64,000 nucleotides of DNA from positions 1-64,000 of the forward strand of contig JAGFNQ010005401.1 in assembly GCA_024364735.1 (NCBI GenBank), read 5' to 3'. Origin of the DNA: Boesenbergia rotunda. Lineage: Eukaryota; Streptophyta; Magnoliopsida; Zingiberales; Zingiberaceae. Shown in pieces: positions 1 to 11,473 of this stretch. The first letter of the stretch is position 1. Each line of letters starts with the position of its first letter. A model generated the notes under the pieces. It saw nothing but the letters and a program-made list of their open reading frames with translations, was not told the DNA's origin and did no database searches. The position numbers and the translations under genes were made by a program.

Positions 1-137
1 GTTTGGGAAGTTGATCTTCAAGGACACAAGCAGGCTTTTCTGCCTTAAGGACTATCCTCAGGTTTCGAAGCCAGTCCATGAAGTTCGGCCCAGTCAGTTT
101 ATTGGTGTCCAAAATGGAACGCAAATTTATGAGACAT
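1..137 (-). pseudogene. Copia gag, N-terminal fragment cut by window edge
   Basis: This is the start of the gag gene of a minus-strand Ty1/copia element. It can be aligned by eye with the gag start at 56490-56625. The aligned start codon is at 135-137. Just after it this copy has 4 bases (ATGA) where the other has 6 (AGAGAA), a net loss of two bases that shifts the frame within the first codons, so this gag could not be translated from that ATG. The rest of gag and pol lie left of the window. Gag would form the virus-like particle in the cytoplasm. The family assignment rests on near-identity with the better preserved copy. Confidence 0.8.
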
Positions 138-1840
138 GATCGAAGTGATTATCCTAGAAATACAAATTGAGATTATGTGAGAAGAATTGATGTAAATAAA
201 TTAAATCCTATTTATTTTACGAATTGAGTCACCCTTATTATCAATTCGGGAGATCGTAGGAACATCTCCAAATAGGTTGATATCCAACCATAGATAAGAA
301 CAACCATGGCTGTGGCCATCAAGTTCTTCTTAGCTATGAAGGTAGGTAATTATACCGATTACACATCACATATATGTAACTATCACATTATGCTATCAAC
401 TAATTGAATGTTTGCATAAAACATTGGGTTGTTAACTCATTAACAAGTATGTATCATTATACATAGCACCCAACTGCACCTCTCTTTACATCGACCTTGG
501 CTGTGGCACAACAAATCGATGCTCCAAGCTTAAGGCTGACCCATTAATCAAGAAATAGTTTTAACATGGTTGGAGCTCATTCAACCGCTTAGTCAGGCTT
601 GGATGTGTCCAACAACCAAAACTAATGATTGACCTCTGACTCGAACTATATTATTCATAAACTAATTCCATGGTTTGAACATGTTGAGGTTCAAGTCGGG
701 CATGGATGTGTCCATCAACCCAAGCGAGAAACAAAACTCCGATTCTAACCATATTAATGGAAGGTGTTGGCCTTAATATTTTGTAAGGGGTTTTGGGTCT
801 CATTCTCTTTAAGCACATTCATGACATAAAATTATGTCATGACTAACGATTTCCTTAATAAAGTATGTATGTGACTTAATTTATCAAGTCTCATGAATTA
901 AATTAGGAACCGGATTTCCTAATTATAATTTCATACTTTATTAAAGGAATTGTTTTGGGAAACAATTGCCTAAATTGTCATAATTAATTTCGGAAATAAT
1001 ATGTTCAAGACTTTGATTTCTCTAAATCAAATCTTGTTAAATTAAGAGACAAATCCCTTAATTCAACTACATATTATTTTCATGAAAATCTCATTTAAGA
1101 AACTCTATAGGAAACTATTTTCCTAATTAATTTTGGAGACAACAATATGTAAGAGCATCACCTCTTAAACATATTTTTATTCATGGATTTAATTAATTAC
1201 AACAAATTGTTTTCTAAGGGTGGCTCCCCGAGGCTCAGATACCCAAAGAAAAGTAATGTATTGTAAATCCAATTGGACGGCTCCCCGAGGCTCAATCCAA
1301 TCAAACATGACAATTTCAATTAAAAAATTGGGAAATTAAATTACAACAACTAACTTTAAATTGGACGGCTCCCCGAGGCTCAATCCAAAATAAAGAATTT
1401 TGTTGTCAATTTAAAAACCAATTCAAATTTAATTGTCAATTAACTGTCCATGAATTTGTCTAGACTTTCTTAAAAGAAAGTGCCCAAAATTGCGAGATTT
1501 CGAAAATTGATTTTCAGAATAATTGCAAGTTTCCGGTACAAAGAAAACTTACATATTTCCAAAATTGGAAAATTTCTAAAATAGAAAAATTTCCAAAATT
1601 GGAAAGTTTCCAAAGATGGGAAGTTTCGAAATTATTATAAAATTTCAGAAAATAGAAAATTTCAAACGTTTGCGAAATTTCATGAGGATTTCCAAACATT
1701 GAAATTCCTAAATCTAAAATTTATTATAATTTGAAAGTTTCCATAATTGAAAATTTTTTTTTCCGAAATTGAGATCATGACAAAGTTTTCCACAAAACAA
1801 TTATTTGATTAAGTCGTACACTAACCGGCTCTGATACCAC
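138..1840 (-). other. Copia untranslated leader with repeated GGCTCCCCGAGGCTCA motif and PBS
   Basis: A 1.7-kb AT-rich stretch without coding potential lies between the LTR and the gag start, as in the sister element (56626-58360). On the minus strand the bases next to the LTR read TGGTATCAGAGCC, a match to the 3' end of plant initiator-Met tRNA and so the primer-binding site (about 1827-1839). The 16-base motif GGCTCCCCGAGGCTCA occurs at 1222, 1279 and 1367 and recurs in the sister leader. The 1500-1770 part is full of degenerate TTTCCAAAATTGGAAA-like repeats. Small frames here are not credible genes. Confidence 0.75.
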
Positions 1841-4294
1841 TGTTGGGACCGGGTGCATGTCGACAAGGATACGAGTTCGTAAAATTTTAAATTTTTACGT
1901 GCAGCGGAAGAGTTTGCATAAAATAATTTCCTAAATTATTTTAACTTCGTATCTAGCATGCAACCTTATAGTATATCGACATAATCATGAAATAAAAGTT
2001 TGCGGAAAAGTAAACTAATTTACTTTTATACCTCGCGTAACTTGAAGAAAGGGACGAGATCCAACCGTAGCGTCCCTTGGAAGCTTCGCCTCTATTCGCG
2101 TCCACGCCGAGTTCTCTTCGGGATGACTTCGCAAAGTCACGAGTTTTGTGCCGACGAGAACTACTAGATTCTCGGAAGGCACAACTAGAAGGTTAAGAGA
2201 AAAATTAGGAAAACTAACCAACAAGAAATAACGGAATCGAATTCCGAGAGGAGAGGAGTCGCTATCCGCTTCTTCTTCTTCTTGTTGTGGTTCTTCTTCT
2301 TCGTATAGCTCACGGCAACCCTAGGCTGCGCCGGCCCTAGGGTGTGAGAGGGAGGCGCCGGCCCTAAGCAAGAGGAAGGGCGCCGGCCCTAATGGGAGGG
2401 AGAAGAGGAGGAGGAGAGAGAGAAAGGGAGAGAATAATTAATCTCTTAATTGTGTGGAATAAGGGCTAGCCTTTGGTTCCTTTATATAGTAGCAACTCCT
2501 TTGCTAAGTCTCCCTCTAAACCGAATTAACGGAATTAGTTATAAGAAATTTATCTTATAAATTTTCTTATTGCTTATTCCTTTTAAGCCTAGTCTTATTA
2601 TAAACAATTTATAATAAAACAAATTAGTTATCATAAGAGATTTATCCTATAAATTCTCTTATGAATTTTATTATAACTAACTTTATAATAAAACTAATTA
2701 TTTATAATAAGAAATTTATCCTATAAATTCTTATGAATTAATTCCGTTTAAACCAAGTCTTTATTATAAACTAATTTATAATAAAAACTAATTCTTCTTC
2801 TCTTTAAATTATGGAATAAATTTTATAAGAAATTTATAAACTTTCTTATTATGAAAAAATCAATTCATAATTGATTTTATAAAATTAAAATAAACCCAAT
2901 TCATGGATTATTTTAACTTCCATAAAAAGAATAAATTTCTACAAATTTATTTATATAAATTTCTTTATACAAATTTATTTATCCATAATTTATAAAATAA
3001 ATCGTACTAGATTTATTTAATTAATTAAACCAATTAAATTGGTTTATTCTCCTCTATTTGGCCGGCCACCAAAGAGGGTTTAACACCCTCTTTGGCCGGC
3101 CAAAACCAACCCGAACCGCCGCGAATTAAACTCATTTAATTCGCCCAAAAAGCCTTCAAAAGACTTAGCCATTTTTTAGCTTCCATTGCGCCTCTGACTA
3201 ACTCAGATTCGACTTATTTCTCTTGATCGGAAAATCCAATTTTCAACTCGTTTTAAATCCCTCGGATTACTCGTAGTGCGTGTGACTAAATAGGCTTTCG
3301 ATTTATGTTGGCCGTCTATAATTTAACTAATTATAGAACGATCATGAGTGGCACCTAGTAGTACATCATGATCCCCAATTAATCGAAAGATCAACGGTTT
3401 GACCTCAGAAGAAATTGTTCTGAAACCCTTCAGCAGCTCTAATGAATCGTGCCCCATTCCCTTCACCACCTTATACCCACTTGGTTCAGGACACGGTCTA
3501 TGGTGTCAGTCCCCACTAGGCTGACTACGTCACACCTAGCCCAAGTAATGTCTTACTCGTCCTTTGGATTTCTAATTACTCTCATGTATTTTAGAGACTC
3601 TCACTCTAAATATGATATGCTCTGGCCAGAGGCTTTGAGTAACAATCCGACGATAGGCCTGGGTATACATCTCCTCGCAAGGAGTGGTGAATCCTTTGTA
3701 GGCTGTTCAAACATCTTCGGGCACTTCGGCTTATACCCGATCATCCTGGGTCCACACCTCCTTGGAGATGCTTGCTTAAGATGTCAAAGTATAAGTCTCC
3801 ATGACCAAGATGACTTGAACACCGCAAGTCAAAGGAACATCGCACTTAAGCCGCAGTAAGATCTTCATTGACATATCTACATGTAGATTCCCATATGAAG
3901 TCTTACAGCTAGTCACTCCAATGAACTAGTTCCCTTAACTAGCATCCATGTTTATCTCTGGACATCCCAATGTCACCAGCCAATGAGAATCAGCTGATTA
4001 GAGAATAACCCATGCTAGTCTCAACAGAATTGATAGTGTCCGTTTTTATCAATTCATCGACTAGGGATATTTTCAATACTTCACATTTGCGCATTTAGAG
4101 ATAATCACTAGTTGTGATCTCATCACAAATTCTCTTATGCTGTGAGTTGTATTGCGGACATTCAGTAGATAAGTTTAAGATCCCAATCAAATACACAAGC
4201 ATGTATACTCAAATAGTGAATTATCATTTATTAATATAAATATTTTACAATCATAAGGCGATTGCCTTAGGACACTTCTCTCATATCACTAACA
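1841..4294 (-). mobile_element. Copia 5' LTR (2454 bp), family of the 50776-60650 element
   Basis: It begins TGTTGGGACC and ends CACTAACA on the plus strand (TG...CA). It aligns throughout with the two LTRs at 50776-53062 and 58361-60650 but is about 160 bp longer. In the minus orientation this is the 5' LTR, because the PBS lies directly left of it. A TATA box reads TATATAAAGG on the minus strand (2479-2488). U3 holds an inverted repeat with two GGCCGGCC arms (3060-3101). The base pairs just right of it, GTTTG, would be the target duplication, but the other end of the element is outside the window, so this is not verified. It interrupts the gypsy gag that continues at 4295. Confidence 0.9.
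2479..2488 (-). promoter_or_regulatory. TATA box of copia LTR
   Basis: TATATAAAGG on the minus strand, followed by a leader with GA/CT-rich tracts. The same box is at 51427-51436 in the homologous LTR. It marks the probable U3/R boundary region. No transcription evidence is available from sequence alone. Confidence 0.55.
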
Positions 4295-4925
4295 GTTTGA
4301 AAATGCAACTTTGTTACACAGTACTCTGATGGAGTCAAGTGTCAAGTGTTGCTGACCATGTTAGTCGTCTCGGCACAACGGTGGTATGATCTGTTCCCTA
4401 AGGTCTCGGTGCACAACTTTAAGGAGTTCAAAGAAATGTTCTTGTAGCACTTCGCCAACAGTTGAAGGTACCACAAAACTAATCTTAATCTCTTCGCTCT
4501 GAAATAGGGCCCAAAGGAATAATTAAGGACCTACATCAAAAGGTTTAACCAAGTGGCGATGGATGTGCCAACTGTCACACCCGAGGTATTGATAAGCGCT
4601 TTTTCCCAAGGATTATAGGACTGCGAGTTCTTTTGGTCCTTGGTCAAGAAACCACCGAAGGATTTCAATAGTCTCCTAGGTAAAACTGTCAAGTATATCA
4701 ACATTGAAGAGGCCCAAATTGCTTGGAGGAATGAAATGATCCCTACTTAGATGCCACCGGCTAACTAGAAGGTGAACTCCCTAGTCGGACCTATTTGTAG
4801 TCCCCGATTGGCCATGAATAGGATGAGCCAAGATAAAGGCAGGTGCAACAAATTGCTCAAGGATGCAGCCTGGCAAGGTGGAGGTTATATTGCTCGTACC
4901 ATCAGAGTAGCACCCATGACATGAA
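4295..4925 (+). pseudogene. Ty3/gypsy (Tat-like) gag fragment
   Basis: Conceptual reading on the plus strand, across frames, gives typical plant gypsy gag phrases: a segment like QRWYDLFPKVSVHNFKEF near 4365-4440, then LRTYIKRFNQVAMDVP near 4525-4570, then a KPPKDFNSLLGKTVKYI segment near 4650-4700. Several in-frame stops break it. The upstream gag part was displaced when the copia element inserted at 4294/4295. The match is to the retrotransposon gag domain of Tat-type elements; the exact lineage is inferred. Confidence 0.8.
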
Positions 4926-5880
4926 AGATTGTCGACAATATGGACGGGAGCAGGCTTAACCAGCTTGAGAGGGACCTCCTTGCCAAACCCCCCAAAGAAA
5001 CATCAGAAATCAAAGAGGACAACTGGCCTGACAGCAATAGGCGAATCCTACCGTAGTGGCCCCACGGTGGTAAGGCAATTGATCCCTCTAGCTGATCCGA
5101 CATTACCTACTAATGAAGGTATGAGTGAAGAGCAGGCAAATCAAAGAAACTCCATCTAGGGGCCCGTGAATATTATTTTAGGGGGCCCGCCTATGTTGAC
5201 ACCAACCAAACCAGAAAATCACAAGTGTGCAGATTAGAAATTTATCAGGTCAGGACTAGCGCAACCCAAGTGCAAGGCGCCCAGATAAGCATTCACCCAC
5301 AGGATTTACAGGGTCTGGAAGTTCCTCATCACAACGCAGTGGTTATTACAACGGTCATTTCTAATTACCAAGTGCATCGCACCTTCGTGGATACTGACAA
5401 CTCGGTCAACATCCTCTTCAAGAAAGCGTTTGATCAGTTGCAAATTGAGGCCAAGGAGTTGCAGTCGGTTGCCATACCACTGTTTAGATTCACTGGTAAT
5501 GAAGTGCAATCCCTCAGCCAAATTAAATTGGTCATTTCTTTGGGCGAGGAGCCCTTGATGAGGACTAGATGATCTACTTTTTTAACAGTAGATGCGCCTC
5601 CACCTACAATGCCATCTTGGGGAGACTGACTCTTAATAAATTCTGAGCAGCCGTCTCCACATTCTACCTAAAAGTCAAGTACCTTGTCAATGACAAGGTC
5701 AGTGAAGTGAAAGGAGATCAAGTAATGGCAAGGCGTTGCTATGTGGACAATGTGAGAATGGAGTCTCGCAAAGCCTTCCGAGCGCCACCAGTGAGTTGCA
5801 ACATGGTCCAGCCCTCTCCCTGGGTAGAACTCCACTAGGATCAAGAAGAGGTATAGATTCTGCCTAAGCGGGAAGAGGTG
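4926..5880 (+). pseudogene. Gypsy protease region with damaged active site
   Basis: An open stretch at 5225-5572 encodes a pepsin-like retroviral protease segment. The expected active-site DTG appears as DTD in the phrase VDTDNSVNILF, followed by FRFTGNEVQSLSQIKLVISLGEE, the usual downstream strand pair of plant gypsy proteases. With the active-site glycine changed and stops on both sides it cannot work. The bases before 5225 encode the basic gag-protease linker with no clear motif; those after 5572 are the degenerate protease-RT linker. Confidence 0.75.
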
Positions 5881-6698
5881 AAAGTGAAGATAGCTACAGG
5901 CCTACCCGAGGAGCTGAGGCAGGAATTGGTAACATGCCTAGCTCAGAACTAGGATGATTTGCTTGGTCAATCAAAAACCTAAAGGGAGTCTGCCCAAAAG
6001 TTATGGAGCATAAGCTTCACATCTATCTCGATGCCCGACCCGTGAAGCAGTGAAAGAGAGATTTCAACGCTGACCAAAACAAGGCTATCTAGAAGGAAGT
6101 AGAGAAGTTACTGGAAGCAGGGCACGTCAGAGAGGTGTAGTTCCCAGTATGGCTCGCCAACAAGTGTTAGTATCCAAACTAGAAAACAAGTGGCGGGTCT
6201 GTATTGATTTCAGAGACCTCAATCGGGCATCTCCAAAAGACTGCTACCCATTTCCCTAAATTGATTAGATTGTGGATTCCATGGCTGGCAGCGAGCTAAT
6301 CTGTATGTTCGATGCATACCAAGGCTAATACCAAGTGCCCTTAGTGCTAGCCGACCAGGAGAAGGTTAACTTTATCACAGTGGATGACACATATTATTAT
6401 AGGGTTATGTCGTTTGGGCTCGAGAATGCGAGAGCCACCTACCAACGGGTGATGAACAAAATCATCCAGGACCAAATTGAAAGAAGCATCGAGGTTTATG
6501 TAGACAAAATTCTTATCAAGTCTCCCCGGGTGATGAAATTAACAGCGAATGTGAACGAGACCTATCACACCCTGAGGATGTATGGTCTCAAACTCAATCC
6601 CTCAAGTGTTTATTTGGTGTCAAAAATGGAATGTTCCAAGGGTATATAGTAACAGAAAGGGGCATCGAGACCAACCCTAGTAAAGTCAAAGACCTACT
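5881..6698 (+). pseudogene. Gypsy reverse transcriptase, N-terminal part
   Basis: It covers the start of RT up to the thumb. The best frame (6335-6649) reads FITVDDTYYYRVMSFGLENARATYQ and then VYVDKILIKS, where the family normally has YVDD, so a catalytic aspartate is lost. Upstream the palm phrase MFDAYQG followed by YQVPL is broken by a stop. It ends at 6698 in the phrase NPSKVKDLL and resumes at 12142 (DMPPPQNLKEA) once the solo LTR is removed, which confirms plus strand and a single parent element. Confidence 0.88.
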
Positions 6699-7366
6699 TG
6701 TAACGCCCGCTTTTTTTTTTCCTAAAGCGGCGTTACGCTAACATACTTAAGGCATGTAACATCATACTGCAGCGGAATAACTTAAACATTACATATACAT
6801 GCCCATACTACCATCCCTAATATAATGACATGGAACTTCACATATGAACATCATGCTTAATCATCATATCATAACATGCTTAACATCATACCATAAGGTT
6901 CATATCATATCATACTGGACATCTTATCATATAGTTCCATAAGTCACTATTCGAGCATATAGGTAGTCAAAATAAAGTTCTTAGCATAAACGGTTAACAC
7001 ATTTGATTTCATGGGCCAAGTCACCAACACACACATACTTCAGGCCCTCCTGCTGCTTCCTTGTTATCCCCTTGCATGATCTGCGGTATAAGGAAAGAAG
7101 ACTATAAGCACACAGGCTTAGTAAGACTCTTTCCTACTCACTAAAATCATTCGTCATTCATTCATAATCATATGGAACATAAGCATTATAAACATTTCTA
7201 TCATAGCATAAAGCATAAACATAGGCATAAATCTAATTGAACATTCTTATCATGGCATAAAGTATAAGCTGTTGGTGCAGGAAGCACCATATCGAACCTG
7301 GTTTTGATATTGGCAAAGGATTCAAAGTTAAGTTTATTTGTGGTCTAACGAGTTTCTTGAGTGTAC

Positions 7367-7572
7367 AGGAAAAGCCCTAGTGAAGGAATGCTAGGCACTG
7401 GCGAAGGACTGCCAGACAGGAAAAGCCCTAGTGAAGGAATGCTAGGCACTGGCGAAGGACTGCCAGACAGGACAAGCTCTAGCGAAGGAATGCTAGGCAC
7501 TGGCGAAGGACTGCCAGACAGGACAAGCCCTAGCGAAGGAATGCTAGGCACTGGCGAAGGACTGCCAGAAGA
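7367..7572 (+). repeat. 51-bp minisatellite, four copies
   Basis: Four head-to-tail copies start at about 7367, 7418, 7469 and 7520, each built on AAAGCCCTAG, GAAGGAATGCTAGGCACTGG and GAAGGACTGCCAGAC. Because 51 is a multiple of 3, both strands stay open and give false repetitive frames (7361-7582 plus, 7345-7551 minus). Shorter decayed units continue to about 7680. Equivalent GGACTGGGCAAAGAAGTCC-type repeats occur in the other Sirevirus-like LTRs. Confidence 0.9.
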
Positions 7573-8197
7573 AAAAACCTAGCGAAGGGCTGCTAGGCAC
7601 CAAGCGAAGGGAAGCTTGGTAACTCAAGACCTGGCGAAGGACTGCTGGGCAAAAGTCCAACTGGAGGATCCGGTTGGCACCAGGTAAAACTCTCCCGAGA
7701 GGAGTAGGTGAGGACGCGTTCCCCTCGAGGGAGCTAAGGCTGTTTTAACTAACTTATTATTTGCTGTTTTGGACTAACCCTGGATGCAGGACCGAAGGAC
7801 TATGTTTCTGCAGCTCAGAGAGCCTCAAAGGAGTGAGGCCGTAGCTGAGTAGGGCGCCCCGGATGTGTCGGGCGCCCCAGAGTCAACCCAAAGTCAGCAG
7901 AGAGGTAAACGCCCCGACAGCAGCGCAATTGGGGGCGCCCCGCGCGTGTTGGGCGCCCCGCATGTCGGGCGCCCCGCGTGTCTCGGGCGCCCACTGTGCC
8001 ACGCCACTGAAGGCGGCTGCAGCTCACCCTCGCGAAGCCTCGGTGATAAAGTTTGACCGGTCAATCGGGCGCCCCGTGCGCGTCGGGCGCCCCAGTCAAA
8101 TACAATCCCGAAGATAACGAGATCAGCTTTGACTAGAGCATCGCCGGATCTGCAGCCACGTGGGGGGCGCCCCGAGCATGTCGGGCGCCCCCTGCCC

Positions 8198-8205
8198 TAT
8201 ATAAA
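8198..8205 (+). promoter_or_regulatory. TATA box of solo LTR 1
   Basis: TATATAAA lies directly after a block of GGGCGCCCC palindromes. The equivalent sites are 16071-16079 and 34651-34658 in the related LTRs. Confidence 0.6.
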
Positions 8206-9567
8206 GAGGGCCTCGACCCCAGGTTTAATCAATCAATTCTATTGAACGCAATCACGCTCTTTTGCTCCCGCGCTCTGCTCCAGAACCCTCCAGACTCGAG
8301 ATACAAGCGCCGGCGACGTCCAACTGCTCTGGAACTTCGATTTACACCGGACGTCGGTAACAAAGAAAAACTGTCTTTTTCCTTACTGTAATTTACTGTA
8401 ATCAATCTTTGTAAAATTGTTTTGCGCGATTATAGTATTGCCCATAGTAAACGGTCAACGACCGTGGGCCTTGGAGTAGGAGTCGACCCAGGCTCCGAAC
8501 CAAGTAAAAATCTTGGTGTTCGCATTGTCTGATTTTTATTATTCCGCTACGCAATTGCTCTTTACGAAATCCGAACGAATTGCGACATTCACCCCCCCCC
8601 CCCCTCTCTCGCATTTCTCGATCCAACATAAGCATAGGCATAAGCATAAGTAAACATTCTAAGCATGGCATCATATGTGACATGAACATAAGCATAAGAT
8701 GTAAATCAACCATAGGCATACTTTCTAGCATATCAAGCATAGACATCGTAAACATTCTAAGCATGGCATGATACACGGCATAACATAACTTAATAAACTT
8801 TCCTAGCATGGCATGAGACATGGCATAAATATAACATGAGATATAAACCAACCTATATGGCATAAACATAGGCATACATTCTAGGATATCATAAGAGCAT
8901 CTTCTTACCATAATCATAACATGGATCATTCATTCTCATACATATCTTTTAACATGGAGCATAAGCATAACACATCATTATCATAACATAATGCATAACG
9001 TGTATGAATGCATGGGTGGAATGCATATACGTATATGGATGCTTAGTTTAAAATCATACTTTTCATGAACATACTTTTCATAAACATACTTTTCCCATAA
9101 TGAATGCATGGGCAATGCATATATATCATAAGGATGCTTAATCTTTTAAAAACATACTTTTCATTTCTTAACATAATCATCATAACATCATTTGGGGTCC
9201 CCGGCTTGTACCACATACATACATCATAGCGCGCATCCCTAGTAAATCCAAGGTAGCTAGCCCCGACCTACTAGGGTAAGGACAGCATAATCGGTAGTCC
9301 CCGAACCGAGGCGCTTCTTAAGGAGCCCATCCCTGTTGCACAGCTCCGGTAGTGCCAGAACCGTGGACAGCTGCGGTAGTCCATAACCGGGGCGTTCTTA
9401 AGGTGCCCATCCCTTGGACCCATACTTCGGTCCGGTACAAGCCCATACATAAAGTAAAAATACTTTTCATGCTTCATCATTCATAAGTCATTCATAGCAT
9501 ACTTATCATGACATCATTCTTATCATGAACATGATCATAACATACTTGTCGTAACATCATTCTTATC

Positions 9568-9863
9568 ATGCATAACCATGGCATATCATTCATAAACATG
9601 GCATATCATTCGTAAACATGGCATATCATTCATAATATGACATATCATTCATAAGCATAGCATATCATGTATAACCATGGCATATCATTCATAAACATGG
9701 CATATCATTCGTAAGCATGGCATATCATTCATAACATAGCATATCATTCATAAGCATAGCATATCATGTATAACCATGGCATATCATTCATAAACATGGC
9801 ATATCATTCGTAAGCATGGCATATCATTCATAACATAGCATATCATTCATAAACATAAATCGC
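9568..9863 (+). repeat. About 20-bp repeats organised into a 98-99-bp higher-order unit
   Basis: A short unit like CATATCATTCATAAACATGG is repeated many times. A distinctive variant, CAT(G/A)TATAACCATGG-like, recurs at 9568, 9667 and 9765, so four or five short units form a larger unit of 98-99 bp present about three times. It lies in the long transcribed (R/U5) side of the Del-like LTR. More weakly, CATAAGCATA-type motifs run through 6780-7270 and 8630-9560. Confidence 0.8.
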
Positions 9864-10059
9864 ATCTTACCATAGGGCCATTGGGACCCTTACTTGGAAT
9901 AAATCTTAACTCTTATCCTATTAACCCTTATTGGCTGAAACTTATGGAGTCCCAAGGCCATGTGATAATTCACACAATCACCATCCTTCATCCTTATATC
10001 ATGGCAACACATAAACATATGCTTGAAGTTAAAGACTCAACCCTAACCCTTGGGTCCTT

Positions 10060-11130
10060 GGGGTTGGCCGAACCATATGGGCCTCTAAGGTGCTCCAAAA
10101 ATTCCCAAAATTTATACTTAACTTATAAACATCATCAGGGAGCATTAAATAACATTATCATGATTTTTAACATGTTTATAGACATTTAAATCATGGTGGC
10201 CGAAACCCATAAACATAGGGACCTTGGTTTTGTCCCTTTCATGTTGGCCGAAACCCTAGAGTGTCCTAGGATACTCTAAAAATTCCCAAAAATTACACTT
10301 AACTTTTAAACATCATAATCGAACATCAAATAACATTATCATGATTTTTAACATATTTATAGACATTTAAATCATGGTGGCCGAAACCCATAAACATAGG
10401 GACCTTGGTTTTGTCCCTTTCATGTTGGCCGAAACCCTAGAGTGTCCTAGGGTACTCCAAATATTCCCAAAAATTACTCTTAACTTCTAAACATCATAAG
10501 GGAACGTCCAATAATATTATCATGATTTTTTAACATATTTTTAGACATTTAAACATAGTGGCCGAAACCCTTGAACTAAAGGTTCTGGGTTTTTGCTTCT
10601 TCATGTTGGCCGAAACCCTAGGGTGTCCTAGGGTACTCCAAAAATCCCCAAAAATTACAATTAACTTCTAAACATCATAAGGGAACATCAAATAATATTA
10701 TCATGATTTTTAACATATTTCTAGACATTTAAAACATAGTGGCCGAAACCCTTGAACTAAAGGTTCTGGGTTTTTGCTTCTTCATGTTGGCCGAGACCCT
10801 AGGGTGTCCTAGGGTACTCCAAAAATCCCCAAAAATTACAATTAACTGATAAACATCATCAGGGAACATCAAATAATATTATTATGATTTTTAACATATT
10901 TCTAGACATTTAAACATAGTGGCCGAAACCCTTGAACTAAAGGTTCTGGGTTTTTGCTTCTGTCATGTTGGCCGAGACCCTAGGGTGTCCTAGGGTACTC
11001 CAAAAATCCCCAAAAATTACACTTAACTTATAAACATCCTAAGGGAACATCAAATACTATTATCATGATTTTTAGGTTAATTATAGACCTTTAAAACATG
11101 CTGTCCGAAACCTTTGAACATAGGAACCTT
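10060..11130 (+). repeat. About 181-bp tandem repeat, six copies
   Basis: The phrase GGCCGAAACCC recurs at about 10199, 10380, 10561, 10741 and 10921, with a decayed copy near 11102 and another start near 10064, giving a period of about 180-181 bp. Each unit carries TATTATCATGATTTTTAAC, then GGCCGAAACCC, then CCTAGGGTACTCC and a CCCCAAAAATTACA tail. Inner copies are very alike and outer copies more diverged, the usual pattern of unequal exchange. No gene is seen in it. Confidence 0.9.
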
Positions 11131-11466
11131 GATTTTTGTTTCCCTTCAACATTAAATCCGAAACTCACCCATATATCAAGCCAAAAATCATGGAAAACAT
11201 TGGTAACTATTATACCACAGGTGAGGGAGTCTTACCTTGGGGTTTCTAAATTTTTAGACCTTGGATGGAGAGAAGGAAGAAGACTTGATGTCTCTTGACC
11301 ACACCTAGTCCTTGAATCCTTGTAAGAACTTTAGATCTTGGGTGATGGAGCCTTGGTGGAAGCTTTTCCAAGGGGGAACTCTTACTTAGAGTTTCGGCTA
11401 GAATGAGGAGGGAGGAGGGGAGCAAATGCACTTGATGATGAAGAGAAGTAAACCCCCAAACCCCCT

Positions 11467-11473
11467 CTTTATA
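11467..11473 (-). promoter_or_regulatory. TATA box of Del-like LTR
   Basis: TATAAAG on the minus strand within GGAGCTATAAAGAGGGGG, with a CT-rich start-site-like region downstream on that strand. It implies that U3 is only about 670 bp (11474-12141) and that the R/U5 side is over 3 kb. Confidence 0.5.

Larger units (their letters stand above)
7270..8628 (+). mobile_element. Sirevirus-like solo LTR 1 (1359 bp)
   Basis: It begins TGTTGGTGCAGGAAGCACC and ends ATCCAACA, and is flanked by the 5-bp duplication TAAGC (7265-7269 and 8629-8633). Its layout matches other LTRs here: a short hairpin GGTGC...GCACC at the start, a minisatellite, GGGCGCCC-rich U3, TATATAAA at 8198-8205, a phrase GGGCCTTGGAGTAGGAGTC near 8467-8485, and a run of C just before the 3' end. 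No internal domain or partner LTR is present, so it is a solo LTR. It sits inside the transcribed side of the larger Del-like LTR. Confidence 0.93.

Noticed and set aside
3449..3859. 136-aa plus-strand frame in the copia LTR, with similar frames at 52170-52418 and 59757-60047
   Set aside because: It runs antisense to the LTR promoter, starts and frame differ between copies because of small indels, and similarity is simply LTR identity. No known domain.
7361..7582. Repetitive plus-strand protein (and minus-strand mirror at 7345-7551)
   Set aside because: Both come from a 51-bp minisatellite whose length is a multiple of 3, so both strands stay open by structure.
7815..8117. Several overlapping arginine/proline/glycine-rich frames
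   Set aside because: GC-rich GGGCGCCCC U3 repeats keep all frames open; no domain or start context.
10060..11130. Regularly spaced repeats resembling a CRISPR array
   Set aside because: Units are about 181 bp, contiguous and similar along the whole unit, with no unique spacers; the context is a plant LTR.
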